Of a stretch of DNA of 64,000 nt, positions 22,382-31,845 are shown piece by piece. Under the pieces are notes generated by a model. It had not been told where the DNA came from. It searched no databases and saw only the letters and a list, made by a program, of their open reading frames with translations. This stretch comes from Legionella gratiana. Lineage in GTDB: Bacteria > Pseudomonadota > Gammaproteobacteria > Legionellales > Legionellaceae. Position numbers and translations under genes: made by a program. Positions within the stretch are counted from its first letter, which is position 1, and each line of letters opens with the position of its first letter. The DNA lies in the NCBI RefSeq assembly GCF_001467695.1, contig NZ_LNYE01000022.1, positions 559,813 through 623,812 of the forward strand, read 5' to 3'.

Positions 22382-24103
22382 ATGACGACAGAACTTTTAG
22401 AAATCGCCGCCGAAGCTCCTTTAGAACAGTTTACACCATTGGAATTAGAAGCAATAACTCAAAAATTGGATACTACGATACAATCAAAACTAGATTCCGG
22501 TGAACTTCGGTTTTCGTCACCAAAAGGTGATGTTGATCCTAATTCATCGACTCTTGATATAAGTAGATTTGGGTCACTGGGTCTACAAGGTCCTGATGAT
22601 CTTAGGCAGTTTTTATTAACGGAAGCCGGAGAAACAGTAATTCATGAAATTGCTAAGGAGGTAACTCTTGAACGAGCTCAAGAAGAAGAGCGTCAATTTG
22701 AAATTCAACAACAGATTTTGGAAGAGGAGCGAATAAAGGCTTTACTTTTTCATTTGTTACTCGATGAAGAAGAAGAGGCTAAAAAAATACAAGAGGAATT
22801 AATCGCGGAACAACAAGAACATGTTCTTAATAAAGATGAACACCACGCTCCACAGAGTTCGCCTCAACCTAAAAAAGAATCTGATACCCTATTAAAGGCT
22901 TATAATGATTCTATAGATAAGTGTACAAAAGAGCAACGCGCCCTTGGTGAACGCATAGCAAAGCTAGAAAAAGAACGCGAATTACTTGAGGAAAAACATG
23001 ACGCTTATGAAAAGAGCTTTAATGAATTTGATGAAGAGGCTCATGAGTTTGAAAACGGTACTAAAGACATTGATGAGGAAATAGGTAACCTTAAACAAGA
23101 AATGGACGAGATCGCCAAAACAATGAGTGTCACTGGTGACGAAAAAGAGATGCGCCGACTTGGAAATAAACTAAACACTAAAGACTTTAAAATATCAAAT
23201 CTGGAGAATATACGCGCTGTATTAAAAGGTGAGAAACGATTTGCTGATGCTGATGGAAATTTTGAAAAAGATGGAAAACCCATCGCCTTCAAAGATGCTG
23301 CTTTTGTTCTCTCTCATGATCAAGAAATTAAAAAGGATGAAATAACCGGTAAATATTGTCTTCTGGAAAAAGGTCAGACATTGGAGAAAATGACTGATCA
23401 AGAAAAAGAGATAGCTCAAAAGAACTATGAGCATTCCAAAAAAGATCTCCAACTTGTGAAACATACCGCTAAAGATATTAAAAAAGAGGAATTGCATTCA
23501 AACGCAATGCAACTTGCAAAACATAAAGCAGAACACCGAATGCTTCAAAACCATATCAACCGAATGCATGCAGCTCGAGCAAATGCACAGATGGCGTTAC
23601 AGAAAAATCCTCGTTTAGGCGTACCTCAATCCAGCATGACTCCAAAGAGCACATTATCAATTTCGTCACCATCAACAGCACCCTCTGTACCTAAACCCTC
23701 AGTACAAGAGGTTTTTGGCAATTTTGTACAGAACACTCCGAAACCTATGACCTGGGGCATGTTATTTAAATTCGTAGAAGAAATTCCCAATCCAAAAGCA
23801 AAAAATGAAGCAAATAAGGTTTTAACTAAGGAGGGTAAAAAAGAGGTGGAAGAAAATCCTAAATATGCGAAACAAAAAGATCGCTTAGAGGATATTTTGA
23901 AACATCCAGAAAAATTTAAAACCTGGCTCACAAACACTTTAAGTGCGGCTCCTGTTCCTGATGCAACAATGCAAAATATATTGAAAAATATGGCTAGATA
24001 CTCACAAGACCCATATGATCCGGACACATCAATAGAAAAAAGTCCATTACAATTGGAAAAAGAACCACAACAGCAACCCTCTCCGATGAGCAGTAAATTA
24101 TAA
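22382..24103 (+). CDS. Coiled-coil protein, candidate Dot/Icm effector (paralogue of 48216-50003)
   Basis: A 573-residue protein of unknown function, highly charged and without membrane segments or signal peptide. It has an N-terminal domain with SRFGSLGL (about residues 61-68), a long Glu/Lys coiled coil (about 95-145 and 175-300), a short globular insert (KDAAFVLSHDQ and TGKYCLLEKGQ), a second helical stretch, a Pro/Ser linker near 415-440 and a C-terminal helical domain beginning TWGMLFKFVEEIPNP. The C-terminal tail is Glu-, Pro- and Ser-rich, compatible with an E-block-type Dot/Icm signal. The same domain order occurs in the protein at 48216-50003. The effector role is inferred. Confidence 0.55.
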   Translation: MTTELLEIAAEAPLEQFTPLELEAITQKLDTTIQSKLDSGELRFSSPKGDVDPNSSTLDISRFGSLGLQGPDDLRQFLLTEAGETVIHEIAKEVTLERAQEEERQFEIQQQILEEERIKALLFHLLLDEEEEAKKIQEELIAEQQEHVLNKDEHHAPQSSPQPKKESDTLLKAYNDSIDKCTKEQRALGERIAKLEKERELLEEKHDAYEKSFNEFDEEAHEFENGTKDIDEEIGNLKQEMDEIAKTMSVTGDEKEMRRLGNKLNTKDFKISNLENIRAVLKGEKRFADADGNFEKDGKPIAFKDAAFVLSHDQEIKKDEITGKYCLLEKGQTLEKMTDQEKEIAQKNYEHSKKDLQLVKHTAKDIKKEELHSNAMQLAKHKAEHRMLQNHINRMHAARANAQMALQKNPRLGVPQSSMTPKSTLSISSPSTAPSVPKPSVQEVFGNFVQNTPKPMTWGMLFKFVEEIPNPKAKNEANKVLTKEGKKEVEENPKYAKQKDRLEDILKHPEKFKTWLTNTLSAAPVPDATMQNILKNMARYSQDPYDPDTSIEKSPLQLEKEPQQQPSPMSSKL

Positions 24104-24127
24104 TAGTTATTCTTCAAAATTATCCCC

Positions 24128-24156
24128 GTGATCCCTAACATACAAAGCGGGATCAC
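24128..24156. terminator. Stem-loop after the coiled-coil gene
   Basis: An 8-bp stem (GTGATCCC with its complement) encloses a 13-base loop about 25 bases after the stop. It has no T-run, so it is either a weak terminator or a dispersed palindrome. Confidence 0.45.
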
Positions 24157-24306
24157 AAAACTGATGAATAAATAATACAATTTATTTGGCTAAGAACAGC
24201 TAATATACTTGCCATTATAAGCTAACTCTTCTAACATTGAGCTTTGTGTCTAAACCAAATATGAACTATTGTTTACTAAAAAATATTATTATCGGCGGAA
24301 CTCACC

Positions 24307-24864
24307 ATGATATTAGATAAATTACTGGGCAATCAATCTGTAATCATATCACTAGATGTAGACAATTTTTTATTTGAACGCTTAGAACAAATTCGAGAAA
24401 CGGGGTTTAGTTTAGTAGAAATTAACTCAACAGATCAAAAATTATTGGAACAAGCAATCAAACATGTTCCATCAATTAGAATTGGCGCTGGTACTATTAT
24501 TGATACACAACAACTGGAAAACTGTTATCAAGCAGGTGTACACTTTGCTACCAGTCCTGGCTATTTACCAGCAATAGCACAAACGGCAAATGTCTATTCA
24601 ATGAATTACTTGCCCGGCGTGGCAACAATTTCCGAAGCAATGGCGGCTATGAGCCTTGGCTACATGCATGTTCGCCCATTTCCAGCTGATCTGACTTTTT
24701 GCACACTATTAAATAAATGTCTTCCTAACTTAAGATTATTCCCTGCCGAAATTGAATGGGAAGAAGCGGAACATTTCTTAAACTTACCTGCCGTAGCAGC
24801 AGTGAGTATCCATAATCCTGATGCAAAACAACTAAATGCACTTACAACAAGCATTTTGGAATAG
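24307..24864 (+). CDS. KDPG/KHG aldolase-like protein lacking the Schiff-base lysine
   Basis: Resembles 2-keto-3-deoxy-6-phosphogluconate aldolase (Eda), a TIM barrel of the Entner-Doudoroff pathway. Recognisable parts are VEIN (Glu38, equivalent to the catalytic Glu), IGAGTIID, HFATSPGYLPAIA and YLPGVATISEAM. Where active enzymes have the Lys of the KFFPA motif, this protein has RPFPAD with Arg123. The phosphate-binding PTGGI motif is also missing. At 185 residues it is shorter than the usual ~210. It is therefore probably not a working class I aldolase, though the frame is intact. No other pathway genes are adjacent. GGCGGAA upstream supports the ATG. Confidence 0.75.
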   Translation: MILDKLLGNQSVIISLDVDNFLFERLEQIRETGFSLVEINSTDQKLLEQAIKHVPSIRIGAGTIIDTQQLENCYQAGVHFATSPGYLPAIAQTANVYSMNYLPGVATISEAMAAMSLGYMHVRPFPADLTFCTLLNKCLPNLRLFPAEIEWEEAEHFLNLPAVAAVSIHNPDAKQLNALTTSILE

Positions 24865-25022
24865 GATTTGAATAAAAATAGAACTTAACAAATTGAGCAT
24901 GCATAGGAGCAAGAATGCATATTTGCTCTTGAAATCATGAAATCCTAAGATTATTACAGTTGAAATAACCATGATGATCTTATATTGTTGCTCCTGAAAC
25001 TAACATGAATTAGGGAATTTTC

Positions 25023-27695
25023 ATGAAAAACCATTCCGGAGTATTTAAGTTAAGTGACTATCAGGTTCTTGATTATTTAGTAAAACATGTTGATTTAGAA
25101 ATTGATCTTTCTAAAAAACCGGTGCAATCAAAAGCTTGTTTAACTATCGAACCGAATCCAAAATCACCATCTTACTCCGTTGATTTAGAATTAGATGGTG
25201 AGAACATGAATTTAGAATCCATTTCTCTTAACGGAAAAACACTCACTTCTGGAGAATATGAACTCACCAAGGACTCTTTAATTATCAAAAATGTTCCTCA
25301 AGGCAAAGCATTTAGACTTGAAACAACCACTCGTTTGGGTGAAAACACTGATTTGTTCGGATTGTATGAAACAGAAGGAACTATTCTTGTTAAAGCTGAA
25401 ACTGAAGGCCTAAGACGCGTTTTATATTGCCACGATCGCCCCGATAACTTAGCCACATATAAAACAACCATTATCGCTAGAAAGGCAGATTATCCAATAT
25501 TACTCTCGAATGGAACATTAATCGAGCAAAAAGACTTAAATAATGAGCTTCATTCAGTAACTTGGATAGATAAGGTTCCTAAACCCAGTTATCTTTTCGC
25601 TTTAGTTGCTGGCAAACTGCAAAAATCGGTAACTTATTTTAAAACTCGTTCTAATCGCGAGCTCCCTATTGAATTTTACGTGCCCCCTGAAGCCACTGCA
25701 AAGTGTGACTTTGCTAAAGAGACATTAGCAGAAGCCATGCGCTGGGAAGAACGCTTTTTTAATTTAGAATGTGATTTACCGCAACATATGGTTGCTGGTG
25801 TTGATAAATATGCTTCCGGAGCGTCTGAGCCTACTGGATTAAATCTGTTTAATACCGCAAATTTATTTGCAACTCCAGAAACACGTACTGATAATGATAT
25901 TTTGCGCGTATTAGAGGTTGTGGCCCATGAATATTTTCATTATTGGTCTGGAGATCGCGTTACAATTCGTGACTGGTTTAATTTACCTTTTAAGGAAGGG
26001 CTAACTACATTTAGAGCAGCTATGTTTCGGGAGCATTTGTTTGGTACTGATTTAATTCGTATCTTAGACGGCAAAAATCTTGACGAACGCGCCCCCCGTC
26101 AAGACATCTATACAAATGTGAGAAGCCTCTATACACCCGCTGCTTATGAAAAAAGTGCTGATATTTTTCGCATGATAATGCTTTTTTTAGGAGAAAAAGA
26201 TTTTTATGCCGGCATGACCCAATTTTTAAAAGAGAATGATGGCGGTGCAGTTACCTTAGAAAATGTATTCGATTCATTAAGGATATTCACTGGAAAAGAC
26301 ACTCATCCCTTTTTAAAATGGTTTACTGAGTCAGGTATTCCACAAGTAGCGGTTACTGACGAATATAATGCGGAAACAAAACAATATACTTTAAAATTTA
26401 AAACTAAAGAAAGTAAAGAAAGACCGATACCTATTGTTGTAGGTTTACTCAACAACAAGGGCGAAGAAGTGCTAAGCAATACGCTAATTATGGTGGATAA
26501 ACCCGAAATAGAGTTTCATTTTGAAAATATTGATTCTCACCCTGTTCCATCTTTATTGCGCAGTTTTTCAGCCCCTGTTTCTCTTGAATTTATCTACAGT
26601 AATGAGCAATTATTGTTACTAATGCAACAAGATACAAATATCTATAATCGCTGTGAAGCAGCAAAAAAATTAATCATACGAATGGTGAGTGATTTTTGTT
26701 TGGGTAATTCAATTGTATTTGATCCTCAATTTTTTAACGTATATAGAAACTTGCTCAGTGAGCTCAATAACTCTTTAAATTATTGGTTACTTGCTGAACT
26801 CATAGCCATACCATCAGAAGAACTTTTATTTGCTGAATTGCAAAATCAGGATTTCGAAAAAATCACGCAAGCACGTCAATTAATACAAACCCAACTTGCA
26901 ACAGAATTAAAAGAAGATTTATTGTGCGTGCAAAAAAATCTGGACAAGTTGCCTATACCCAAAAACTCCCCTTTTAAGTCATTCGATATTTACTCTGCAG
27001 GCTTACGCCATTTAAAGCATGTTTGTCATGATTACCTGCTTTCTGTACAACCAGAAAAAACGGAGCAAGAATTAATTGAGCAATATAATAGTTCATTAGG
27101 TAAAAATATGACCGACTGTATGTCTGCATTAAATTTATTGCTTCAGCATAACAGCAGTCAATCAGACGCGCTGCTTGGAAGCTATTATCACTATTGGCAA
27201 AATGATGTAAGTGCGGTTAACTATTGGTTTAATGTTCAAGCAGCAGCACATACAAAAAATGTAGTAGAGCATGTTGTTCAATTGATGTTACATCCTGCTT
27301 TTGACTTATCCAATCCTAATAAAGTTAATGCCTTATTAGGTACGTTTATTAAAAATCCTTATGGTTTTCATGCTTCGTCAGGTAAAGGGTACCAATTAAT
27401 CATCGATGCTATTTTGAATTTAGAAAAAATAAATCCCACATTAGCTGCTAATCTGACAGAGAAATTTAATAGTTGGGATAAGTATGATGAAAAACGACAA
27501 AAATTAATGTTCAGTCAATTAGAATTCCTGAGTGCTCATTCTGTAACTGCTGATGTGAGAAACATGGCAAAAAAGGGGTTAGACAAGAAAGGTAAACTTG
27601 ATCCCCCACTTCCCCTGAAGCAATTTTTTTTTAGCCCCTCTTCTTTAGTTGACTTGCATATCGAGGAAGAAGAAAGTAGCTATTCGTATCATTAA
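25023..27695 (+). CDS. pepN: Aminopeptidase N (M1 family), variant exopeptidase motif
   Basis: Zinc aminopeptidase of the M1 family (PepN type) that trims N-terminal residues from peptides in the cytosol; there is no signal peptide. The zinc motif is HEYFH at 302-306 with the third ligand Glu325 (FKEGL), and the catalytic Tyr is present in TPAAYEKSADIFRM. The GxMEN exopeptidase motif reads GASEP at 266-270: the Glu is kept but Met and Asn are replaced. The total of 890 residues with the helical C-terminal domain is normal. AGGGA upstream supports the start. It stands alone. The altered motif may shift specificity. Confidence 0.9.
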   Translation: MKNHSGVFKLSDYQVLDYLVKHVDLEIDLSKKPVQSKACLTIEPNPKSPSYSVDLELDGENMNLESISLNGKTLTSGEYELTKDSLIIKNVPQGKAFRLETTTRLGENTDLFGLYETEGTILVKAETEGLRRVLYCHDRPDNLATYKTTIIARKADYPILLSNGTLIEQKDLNNELHSVTWIDKVPKPSYLFALVAGKLQKSVTYFKTRSNRELPIEFYVPPEATAKCDFAKETLAEAMRWEERFFNLECDLPQHMVAGVDKYASGASEPTGLNLFNTANLFATPETRTDNDILRVLEVVAHEYFHYWSGDRVTIRDWFNLPFKEGLTTFRAAMFREHLFGTDLIRILDGKNLDERAPRQDIYTNVRSLYTPAAYEKSADIFRMIMLFLGEKDFYAGMTQFLKENDGGAVTLENVFDSLRIFTGKDTHPFLKWFTESGIPQVAVTDEYNAETKQYTLKFKTKESKERPIPIVVGLLNNKGEEVLSNTLIMVDKPEIEFHFENIDSHPVPSLLRSFSAPVSLEFIYSNEQLLLLMQQDTNIYNRCEAAKKLIIRMVSDFCLGNSIVFDPQFFNVYRNLLSELNNSLNYWLLAELIAIPSEELLFAELQNQDFEKITQARQLIQTQLATELKEDLLCVQKNLDKLPIPKNSPFKSFDIYSAGLRHLKHVCHDYLLSVQPEKTEQELIEQYNSSLGKNMTDCMSALNLLLQHNSSQSDALLGSYYHYWQNDVSAVNYWFNVQAAAHTKNVVEHVVQLMLHPAFDLSNPNKVNALLGTFIKNPYGFHASSGKGYQLIIDAILNLEKINPTLAANLTEKFNSWDKYDEKRQKLMFSQLEFLSAHSVTADVRNMAKKGLDKKGKLDPPLPLKQFFFSPSSLVDLHIEEEESSYSYH

Positions 27696-27893
27696 AACAT
27701 CCTATCAGGTAGTTCAAGTACACTACAAGGGTGGTATTTGACACATTTTAGTGTATTTTTAAATAATGCCATTCCTTTTAGTAACCGTCTCACTTTAAAA
27801 TACAAGTTTCTATACATACTTGTACTTCTTAGACTCATCTTAAAAGAACTTACCTCTAGGAATGGAATTAGGAGCTTGTAAGAGAATTGCATG

Positions 27894-28454
27894 CTACTCA
27901 TGATCAGCGTGCACTACGAAAATACCTGGTGCATTGCGAAGATATTCATTGTAATCCATCCCATAACCAAATATATAATGATCTTCAACTTCTAAACCAA
28001 CAAAATCTGCCTTTGGCAACCCATTTGCTACACGCTTACGATATTTATCCACTAAAACAGCGCTGTATACTTTTGCTGCACCTAAAGCTTTTATTTCAGA
28101 AATAATCGTTGCCAAAGTAACTCCACCATCAAGGATATCATCAACAACAAGCACTGTGCGTCCTTTCAAATTCTCTGATGGCTTCACTTTCCAAACAATT
28201 TCATTACCAATTAGCCCCCCTCTATAACGAGTCGCATGTACATAATCTACTTCTAAAGGAAAATCTAAACGTGGCAATAAATTACCTAAAAGAACTAAAC
28301 CTCCTACCATAACACAAACAAGTACTGGATTTTCAGCTTGCAATTCTTTGTGAATATTAATCGCCATTCGATCAAGCGCCGCCTCAACTTCATTTGTAGT
28401 ATACAAACAAGTTGATCGCTCATAAACATCTTTTATTTTATCTGGAATAGTCAT
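27894..28454 (-). CDS. hpt: Hypoxanthine phosphoribosyltransferase
   Basis: Purine salvage enzyme that joins hypoxanthine (and probably guanine) to PRPP. The PRPP-binding loop is [33 protein letters not shown] and the C-terminal [30 protein letters not shown] segment (base and Mg site) are also present. The ATG at 28454 is preferred over a TTG six codons upstream because AGAGGA lies at the right distance in front of it; this gives 186 residues, typical for the family. The DUF1820 gene is 38 bases upstream on the same strand, suggesting co-transcription. Confidence 0.94.
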   Translation of the reverse strand: MTIPDKIKDVYERSTCLYTTNEVEAALDRMAINIHKELQAENPVLVCVMVGGLVLLGNLLPRLDFPLEVDYVHATRYRGGLIGNEIVWKVKPSENLKGRTVLVVDDILDGGVTLATIISEIKALGAAKVYSAVLVDKYRKRVANGLPKADFVGLEVEDHYIFGYGMDYNEYLRNAPGIFVVHADHE

Positions 28455-28492
28455 TGTAAATCCTCTAGGCAAAATTGGTTTTAGCTAAATAT

Positions 28493-28819
28493 TTAATCTT
28501 TTATTTTCCCTGTTCCTGGAAAAGGGCTAACTTTGTTGCCATAGCCTGGATTATCTTTGACTTTGGCGGTTCCTTGTTTTGTCACTTCATCGATACGGTA
28601 AATTGAATGCATGGGAATAAATGTTCGTTTTACACCATTAAATTCAATTTTTAATCGCTCTTCAGAGGGATCAACAACCAATGAAGTTTGCTCACCGAAT
28701 ACTAGTTCTTCCACTTCGAGAAACCCAAACATATCACTTTCTTTTACAGATCGAGCATAAATTTCATAAATTGCTTCTTGATTAGCAAAAGTGATTCTGA
28801 ATATTGTTTTCTTATTCAT
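28493..28819 (-). CDS. DUF1820 family protein
   Basis: A small conserved gammaproteobacterial protein of unknown function. It begins KKTIFRITFANQEAIYEIYARSV, continues with the FLEVEELVFG segment and ends with a flexible PGYGNKVSPFPGTGKIKD tail, which I recognise as DUF1820. It has 108 residues and no signal or membrane segment. AGGG precedes the ATG. It lies just upstream of hpt and downstream of the MITE-like element. Confidence 0.8.
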   Translation of the reverse strand: MNKKTIFRITFANQEAIYEIYARSVKESDMFGFLEVEELVFGEQTSLVVDPSEERLKIEFNGVKRTFIPMHSIYRIDEVTKQGTAKVKDNPGYGNKVSPFPGTGKIKD

Positions 28820-28889
28820 AAAATTAACCCTAGCTTATGAGAATGCGAAGTATACAAAAACACAGGTGCTCTGTTCAAATTAAATTAAT

Positions 28890-29066
28890 GTGAGTTTCGG
28901 ATAAAGAGTTCGGCTCATTATCACGAACTTCTGGGCTGAGAAGGTATTTATGCGTCTCGAAGCCTTGTAAGGGATTTAATGTTTTGAGCCGATGCTTAAG
29001 CATCTCCTCAGCCCGAACGGACCTAGATATCGACTAGATTTTATATAACCCTTATCCGAAACTCAC
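28890..29066. repeat. MITE-like element with 15-bp terminal inverted repeats
   Basis: GTGAGTTTCGGATAA at 28890-28904 is repeated inverted at 29052-29066, bounding 177 bases with no open frame. Inside are further complementary pairs (TCGGCTCA with TGAGCCGA, GGGCTGAG with CTCAGCCC), so the whole unit can fold into a large branched structure. It fills most of the 348-base gap between the DUF1820 gene and the methyltransferase. It may be a non-autonomous transposable element; no clear target duplication was seen. Confidence 0.65.
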
Positions 29067-29166
29067 GGTAATTTAGTTCAGGACAAAACTACTTTCTTTG
29101 TAATATGTATAGTAACTCGCTTTTCATTACATAAAAACCTCAATAAGCAGTTAAATCGATTACAAG

Positions 29167-29904
29167 TTATATGGGTTGTAATGGAGCTTCGTAGTCTTTT
29201 ATTGGCTTATTTATTGATTTTATATGTAAAGAAGGTTCGATAAGTTGATATTTTTGCGCAATATAACAATAAAATCCTGATGGAAACGGCCAAAGCATTT
29301 TACCTATTTCATCTAAAAAAGTAAGTTTTTTAATAAGAGCAAGCTTACTTACTGGAGGAATATAGCAAAAATTACTTAGAGAGTGTTGTCTGTACCCTCT
29401 TTGCAGAAAAATTCTATTAAGATTAAAGGGAGTACGCATTTTAACTTTAGGATCACTATAACAATGAAGTAATCCCATTTTCATTGCTCCGCCCCATAAG
29501 CTCCAAGGATTAATACCTACTAAAACAAGAAAACCCATAGGACTAAGTACACGATCAATTTCATCGATGAGGCTAAAACTACTTCCGAAAGGCTCTAATG
29601 TAAGTGGAGCAATAATGCAATCTATACTACTACGATCCAAAGGCAGTTGATTTAGAGCACATTCTATTTGGCTTTTTTTGTTAGGCAAATAAAATGGAGA
29701 AGCTATCCATTTGTGAGTGTAATTAAATTTTTTTAACCAGGGATTATCACCACAATTTCCTAATTGTAATAATATCTCACCGTATGAATACTCCTTTTCA
29801 GAATCCAGATTAACTAAAAGCTCATGGGCAGTAAAATTCCCCAAAGGAGAATAAAACCATCTATTCAGGGCGCGATATTGTTTTATTTGACGATCAATCA
29901 ACAA
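29167..29904 (-). CDS. SAM-dependent methyltransferase-like protein (YafS type)
   Basis: Class I methyltransferase-like protein of the type often found near gloB and rnhA in gammaproteobacteria. The start is TTG, with AAAGG at a usable distance; a second TTG follows immediately. The SAM-binding glycine loop is poorly conserved (GEILLQLGNCGDNPW), while the later strands (SIDCIIAPLTLEPFGSSFSLIDEIDRVLSPMGFLVLVGINPWSLWG) match the family. Neither gloB nor rnhA is adjacent. Activity and substrate are unknown. Confidence 0.72.
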   Translation of the reverse strand: MLIDRQIKQYRALNRWFYSPLGNFTAHELLVNLDSEKEYSYGEILLQLGNCGDNPWLKKFNYTHKWIASPFYLPNKKSQIECALNQLPLDRSSIDCIIAPLTLEPFGSSFSLIDEIDRVLSPMGFLVLVGINPWSLWGGAMKMGLLHCYSDPKVKMRTPFNLNRIFLQRGYRQHSLSNFCYIPPVSKLALIKKLTFLDEIGKMLWPFPSGFYCYIAQKYQLIEPSLHIKSINKPIKDYEAPLQPI

Positions 29905-30113
29905 AATAATGCCTTTTAAAATAGTTAATCCTGAATTAAACTACAATACAACGAGTTTCAGGTGCATACAATCAATTTTATTTATTGAACGAAACACATT
30001 TCTTCGCACTCTTTTCTCTCAGAAAAATGTAAATCATCTAATCTCGATGAAGCTCGTGCTTTTATTAATTGCATTGACTATATTTAATATTATTATAAAG
30101 CTAATTGGAATTT

Positions 30114-31832
30114 ATGTTAGGAAGCGATGAATTTAAATTATATGGTATAGGACAGCTGTTTGTCCTTGAGAAGCTTTTAGAAAAGTCTAAGGCCATAGAG
30201 CTTTATAAGTTAGCCGATGCTGAAAAAATTTCTTTAGTTCAATATCTAGTTAAAAACAATATATTATCTGCTACTCAAATTGCAATCACTGCATCACAAA
30301 ATTTTGGCGTTCCTATGCTGGATCTCGATTGTATTGATGTAGAAACTCTTCCTATAAGCTTAGTCAATGAGAACTTAATTCGTCAGCACTCAATGCTTCC
30401 CTTATTTTGTCGAGGAAATCATTTATACTTAGCTACCGATGATCCAAGCAAACAAACGTCACTAAAAGAGATACAATTTCAAACTGGACTTAATACATAT
30501 GCAATCGTTGTGGAAGCAGATAAGCTCAATGCTTTAATTGATCATTTGCTTACCACTAAAGAAAACGAATGTTTATCTGAGTTTGTTGGCGATACCAATG
30601 ATATCGAGGGACTCATTATTAATGAGGAAGAGGAACATGATATCAATACAGTCGTATCGATAACAGATGACGCTCCTATTGTTAAATTTGTCAATAAGAT
30701 TCTTCTTGACGCTATTAAACAAGGGGCTTCCGATATTCATTTTGAACCCTATGATAAAGAATACCGTATACGATACCGACAAGATGGAATTTTACATGAA
30801 ATAGCAACTCCACCAGCACGATTAGCAGCTCGAATTACTGCTCGCATCAAAATTATGTCTTGTTTGGACATTTCAGAAAGAAGAATTCCACAAGACGGTG
30901 GTTTTAAAATGAAAATATCTAAAACAAGAACCATTGATTTTCGTGTCAGCACCTGCCCTACAATTGCTGGTGAAAAAGTTGTAACACGTATTCTTGATCC
31001 CGGATCCGTCAAATTAGGTATAGAAGCTTTAGGATTTAACGCTCTTCAAAAAGATCATTTTATCCATTCAATTCAACGTCCTCAGGGCATGATCTTGGTT
31101 ACTGGACCTACAGGGAGTGGCAAAACCATTACGCTGTATTCTGCATTAAACCTACTTAATACTAAGGAAGTGAATATCTCCACTACTGAAGATCCTGTAG
31201 AAATTAAAATGCCTGGTATTAATCAAGTTAATATTAATCCTAAAGCAGGATTAACATTTTCTAACACTCTACGTTCGTTTTTACGTCAAGACCCTGACAT
31301 TATCATGGTTGGAGAGATACGTGATTTGGAAACAGCAGAAATAGCAGTTAAAGCGTCACAAACTGGACATTTAGTTCTTTCGACCTTACATACGAACAGT
31401 GCTGCTGAAACATTGAATCGTTTAGTGAATATGGGAATTCCAACATTTAATATAGCCAGTTCAGTGACACTTATTATTGCGCAACGCCTGGCTCGAAAAT
31501 TATGTGAGCATTGTAAAACTTTAAGAGATGACTTCACTATACCTGGATTACTCGAGTTAGGCTTTACAGAAACGGATGTGCAAGAGATAAAGTTATTCAA
31601 AGCAGTAGGTTGTAATAAATGTACTAGTGGATACCGAGGAAGAATTGGTTTATTTGAAGTATTACCTATGACTAAAACCATAGGTCAGTTGATCATGTCA
31701 GAGGGAAATTCTCTCGATATTCTAAGAGCAGCGCAAGAAGAAGGTATGCTAACCATCTATCAATCTGGACTTGAGAAGATCAAACAAGGTATTACAACTA
31801 TAGAGGAGGTCAATCGGGTAACCGTTGATTAA
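30114..31832 (+). CDS. pilB: Type IV pilus assembly ATPase PilB
   Basis: Hexameric ATPase that powers pilus extension; also needed for natural transformation in relatives. The N-terminal T2SSE_N domain (about 1-150) precedes the catalytic core with Walker A GPTGSGKT near residue 331, the Asp box, Walker B DPDIIMVGEIRD and a His box. A C-terminal zinc site is formed by CEHC and CNKC. The ATG at 30114 is used; a TTG three codons upstream is also open and neither has a strong binding site. pilC and pilD follow on the same strand. No pilin gene is adjacent. Confidence 0.95.
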   Translation: MLGSDEFKLYGIGQLFVLEKLLEKSKAIELYKLADAEKISLVQYLVKNNILSATQIAITASQNFGVPMLDLDCIDVETLPISLVNENLIRQHSMLPLFCRGNHLYLATDDPSKQTSLKEIQFQTGLNTYAIVVEADKLNALIDHLLTTKENECLSEFVGDTNDIEGLIINEEEEHDINTVVSITDDAPIVKFVNKILLDAIKQGASDIHFEPYDKEYRIRYRQDGILHEIATPPARLAARITARIKIMSCLDISERRIPQDGGFKMKISKTRTIDFRVSTCPTIAGEKVVTRILDPGSVKLGIEALGFNALQKDHFIHSIQRPQGMILVTGPTGSGKTITLYSALNLLNTKEVNISTTEDPVEIKMPGINQVNINPKAGLTFSNTLRSFLRQDPDIIMVGEIRDLETAEIAVKASQTGHLVLSTLHTNSAAETLNRLVNMGIPTFNIASSVTLIIAQRLARKLCEHCKTLRDDFTIPGLLELGFTETDVQEIKLFKAVGCNKCTSGYRGRIGLFEVLPMTKTIGQLIMSEGNSLDILRAAQEEGMLTIYQSGLEKIKQGITTIEEVNRVTVD

Positions 31833-31845
31833 CTATATAAAAAAA

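Noticed and set aside
27692..27901. 69-residue minus-strand ORF between pepN and hpt
   Set aside because: Low-complexity reading of an AT-rich spacer that overlaps the 3' end of hpt; no start signal.
29909..30130. 73-residue plus-strand ORF upstream of pilB
   Set aside because: It has no binding site and no recognisable domain, and it overlaps the pilB start; it is likely spacer DNA.
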